In this document: positions 14,279-15,768 of the stretch, in pieces
How positions within the stretch are numbered: position 1 is the first letter of the stretch
Layout: each line of letters begins with the position of its first letter
Source: JBJXGC01 sp046154545
GTDB lineage: Bacteria; Chloroflexota; Dehalococcoidia; Tepidiformales; Tepidiformaceae
Assembly: GCA_046154545.1 (NCBI GenBank)
Contig: JBJXGC010000297.1
Location: 1-15,768, forward strand
Reading direction: 5' to 3'
Length of the DNA stretch: 15,768 nt
Made by a program: the position numbers and the translations under genes
Notes under the pieces: generated by a model
The model's database searches: none
The model's input: the letters and a program-made list of their open reading frames with translations, nothing else
Told to the model about the DNA's origin: nothing

Positions 14279-15768
14279 ATGGTGTCCCTAAAGTCCTCGC
14301 GCGCAAGCGCACATCTCTCGGCGAGGGTCCGGATGCTCGGGCTGGTCGCGATCCTCCTGAGCACGGCCCTGTTCGCGTTCAACGCCTCGGGCGATCACGC
14401 CCTTGCGCTGACGTTCACCGTCAACTCGTTCGCCGACGGTGTTGATGCCGCCCCTGGCAACGGTAGCTGCGCCACGTCCGCCGGTAACTGCACCCTGCGC
14501 GCGGCCGTCATGGAGGCCAACGCCAACGGCACAGGCGTCGATACGATCGATCTCTCGGCGGGGACGTACCAGCTCACCATCGCCGGTGCAGGCGAAAACC
14601 TCGCCGCGACCGGCGACCTCGACATCACCGGCACCCTCCGCATCGTCGGCGCCGGCGCCAGCCTGACGACTATCGACGCCAACCTGCTTGACCGCGCCTT
14701 CCACGCCCTCCCTGGCAGCACCGTCATCGTGTATAGCCTTACCGTGACCCGCGGGGTCGTGACGAACGCGGACGGCGGGGCCGCCCTGAATGAGGGCACG
14801 CTCCTCGAATTCAACGACAGCGCCTTCACCAACAACCAGGCGAACGGCGCGTCCGCCGTTGGCGGCGCCGTCTATGGAGCCACCGGCACCACGAACATCG
14901 TGGGGTCCACCTTCACGGGAAACGCCGTCAGCACCCTGGGCGGCGGCGGCATCGCCACCGGCGGCGGCGCCACCCTCACCGTCTCCACTTCGACCTTCAT
15001 AGGGAACAGCGGCGGCTTTGGCGGCGGCGCCATCTACCCAAACGGCCCCACCACGAGGATCTCATCCAGCTACTTCCAGGGGAACGTTGCCCCCACGGGT
15101 CCCGGCGGCGCAATCCACAGCAACGGCGCCTTCGTGGTCATCTCCAACAGCACGTTCTACAACAATACGGGAGCGGATAGCGGCGCGATCGATACTCGCG
15201 CGGGGAACCTGAGCGTGGTCAACAGCACGCTCGTCGGCAACTCCTCCACTACGCCCGGCGGCGGCTCGGTCGGGAACCAGGATCCCCAGGGCGGCGTGAC
15301 GACCGTGAGCAACTCCATCCTGTATGGCGCCTCGACCGCTAACTGCCGCGGCAATATCAACACCGCGGGGTTCAACCTCACCTGGCCGTCCGGCGCGAAC
15401 TGCCCCGGCACGAACGTGAACCCGCTGGTGGCCGCGGCCCCCGCCAACAACGGCGGCCCCACCCTCACATTCGCGCTCCTCAACGGCTCCCCAGCCATCG
15501 ACACCGGCGGGGGCTCAATCTGCAGCGGTATCGACGTCAACAACCTCGACCAGCGCGGCGTCACCCGCCCGACCGATGGCGACGGCAACGGTACCGCCAG
15601 CTGCGACATCGGCGCCTTTGAAGCGCCCGCGCCGCCGCCGACCAGCACCGTCGTCACCACCACCGCTGACTCCGGCGCGGGCTCCCTTCGTGACGCCATC
15701 CTCGCCGCGAACGCCTCGGCGGCCGCGGACACGATCAGCTTCGCCATCCCTGGCGCGGGGCCGCACAC
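14279..15768 (+). CDS. Secreted CSLREA / right-handed beta-helix surface protein (3' end cut by window edge)
   Basis: The frame stays open for 496 codons to the window edge. AGGAG 7 bases upstream supports the ATG at 14279. A long Sec-type signal peptide covers residues 1-43 (basic start, hydrophobic core MLGLVAILLSTALFAF, ending ALA before LTFTVNSF). Next comes a CSLREA-type N-terminal domain (45-about 120; Cys64, Cys71 with CTLRAAVMEANA). Then come Gly/Asn/Ser-rich beta-helix rungs (about 150-360) with repeated STF-x-GN/YNN strand turns and GGGA/GGAI loops. A 'choice-of-anchor Q'-like block (about 400-450) has DQRGVTRPTDGDG and CDIGAFE. After a Pro-rich linker, a second CSLREA-like unit begins (TTTADSGAGSLRDAILAANA, about 458-478). 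This points to a large, modular extracellular protein. The function is unknown; adhesion or polysaccharide binding is usual speculation for such folds. The cut leaves the anchor type unseen. Confidence 0.88.
   Translation, partial: MVSLKSSRASAHLSARVRMLGLVAILLSTALFAFNASGDHALALTFTVNSFADGVDAAPGNGSCATSAGNCTLRAAVMEANANGTGVDTIDLSAGTYQLTIAGAGENLAATGDLDITGTLRIVGAGASLTTIDANLLDRAFHALPGSTVIVYSLTVTRGVVTNADGGAALNEGTLLEFNDSAFTNNQANGASAVGGAVYGATGTTNIVGSTFTGNAVSTLGGGGIATGGGATLTVSTSTFIGNSGGFGGGAIYPNGPTTRISSSYFQGNVAPTGPGGAIHSNGAFVVISNSTFYNNTGADSGAIDTRAGNLSVVNSTLVGNSSTTPGGGSVGNQDPQGGVTTVSNSILYGASTANCRGNINTAGFNLTWPSGANCPGTNVNPLVAAAPANNGGPTLTFALLNGSPAIDTGGGSICSGIDVNNLDQRGVTRPTDGDGNGTASCDIGAFEAPAPPPTSTVVTTTADSGAGSLRDAILAANASAAADTISFAIPGAGPH

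Overview
The window is a high-GC bacterial stretch of 15.8 kb with nine protein-coding genes, two of them cut by the window edges, and no rRNA, tRNA or CRISPR array that I can see. The family mix (sAC-like double cyclase–ATPase–TPR protein, secreted CSLREA/beta-helix protein, SCP2-type thiolase with a DUF35 partner, Baeyer-Villiger monooxygenase, DHA2 exporter) would fit an aerobic heterotroph such as a soil or marine Chloroflexota (Dehalococcoidia-like) or an actinobacterium. This placement is inference only, since no taxonomic marker gene is present.

Layout. Positions 1-5307 are a minus-strand block, read right to left: an NTF2/SnoaL-like protein (5307-4786); a heptanucleotide repeat tract; a phosphohistidine 'swivelling domain' subunit (4597-2969); an ATP-grasp subunit with a C-terminal cyclic-nucleotide-binding domain (2972-1719, start overlapping the previous stop by 4 bp); a DUF35 zinc-ribbon/OB-fold protein (1598-1185); and an SCP2-type thiolase running off the left edge (989-1). 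Positions 5308-5901 are non-coding and rich in repeats and inverted repeats. A plus-strand DHA2-family MFS exporter (5902-7386) converges on a minus-strand patatin-like lipase (8359-7412). That lipase diverges from a plus-strand Type I Baeyer-Villiger monooxygenase (8514-10316), which converges on a 1244-residue minus-strand cyclase/AAA-ATPase/TPR protein (14094-10360) across a perfect hairpin. A secreted beta-helix protein (14279 onward) runs off the right edge.

How the genes may work together (inference). The block looks like a catabolic or modification locus for a hydrophobic ketone/alcohol or aromatic/terpenoid-like substrate: BVMO oxygenation of a ketone, hydrolysis by the lipase, thiolase/DUF35 acyl-CoA or retro-aldol chemistry, an NTF2-fold enzyme or binder, and an exporter. 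The most unusual element is the two-gene dikinase. It splits the ATP-grasp and phosphohistidine domains over two subunits, as in phenylphosphate synthase, and lacks the PEP-binding barrel. It carries a fused cNMP-binding domain with an intact phosphate-binding cassette. A class III cyclase in the same window, whose two catalytic domains each keep the half of the active site the other lacks, makes a local cNMP-to-phosphotransferase control circuit a testable idea.
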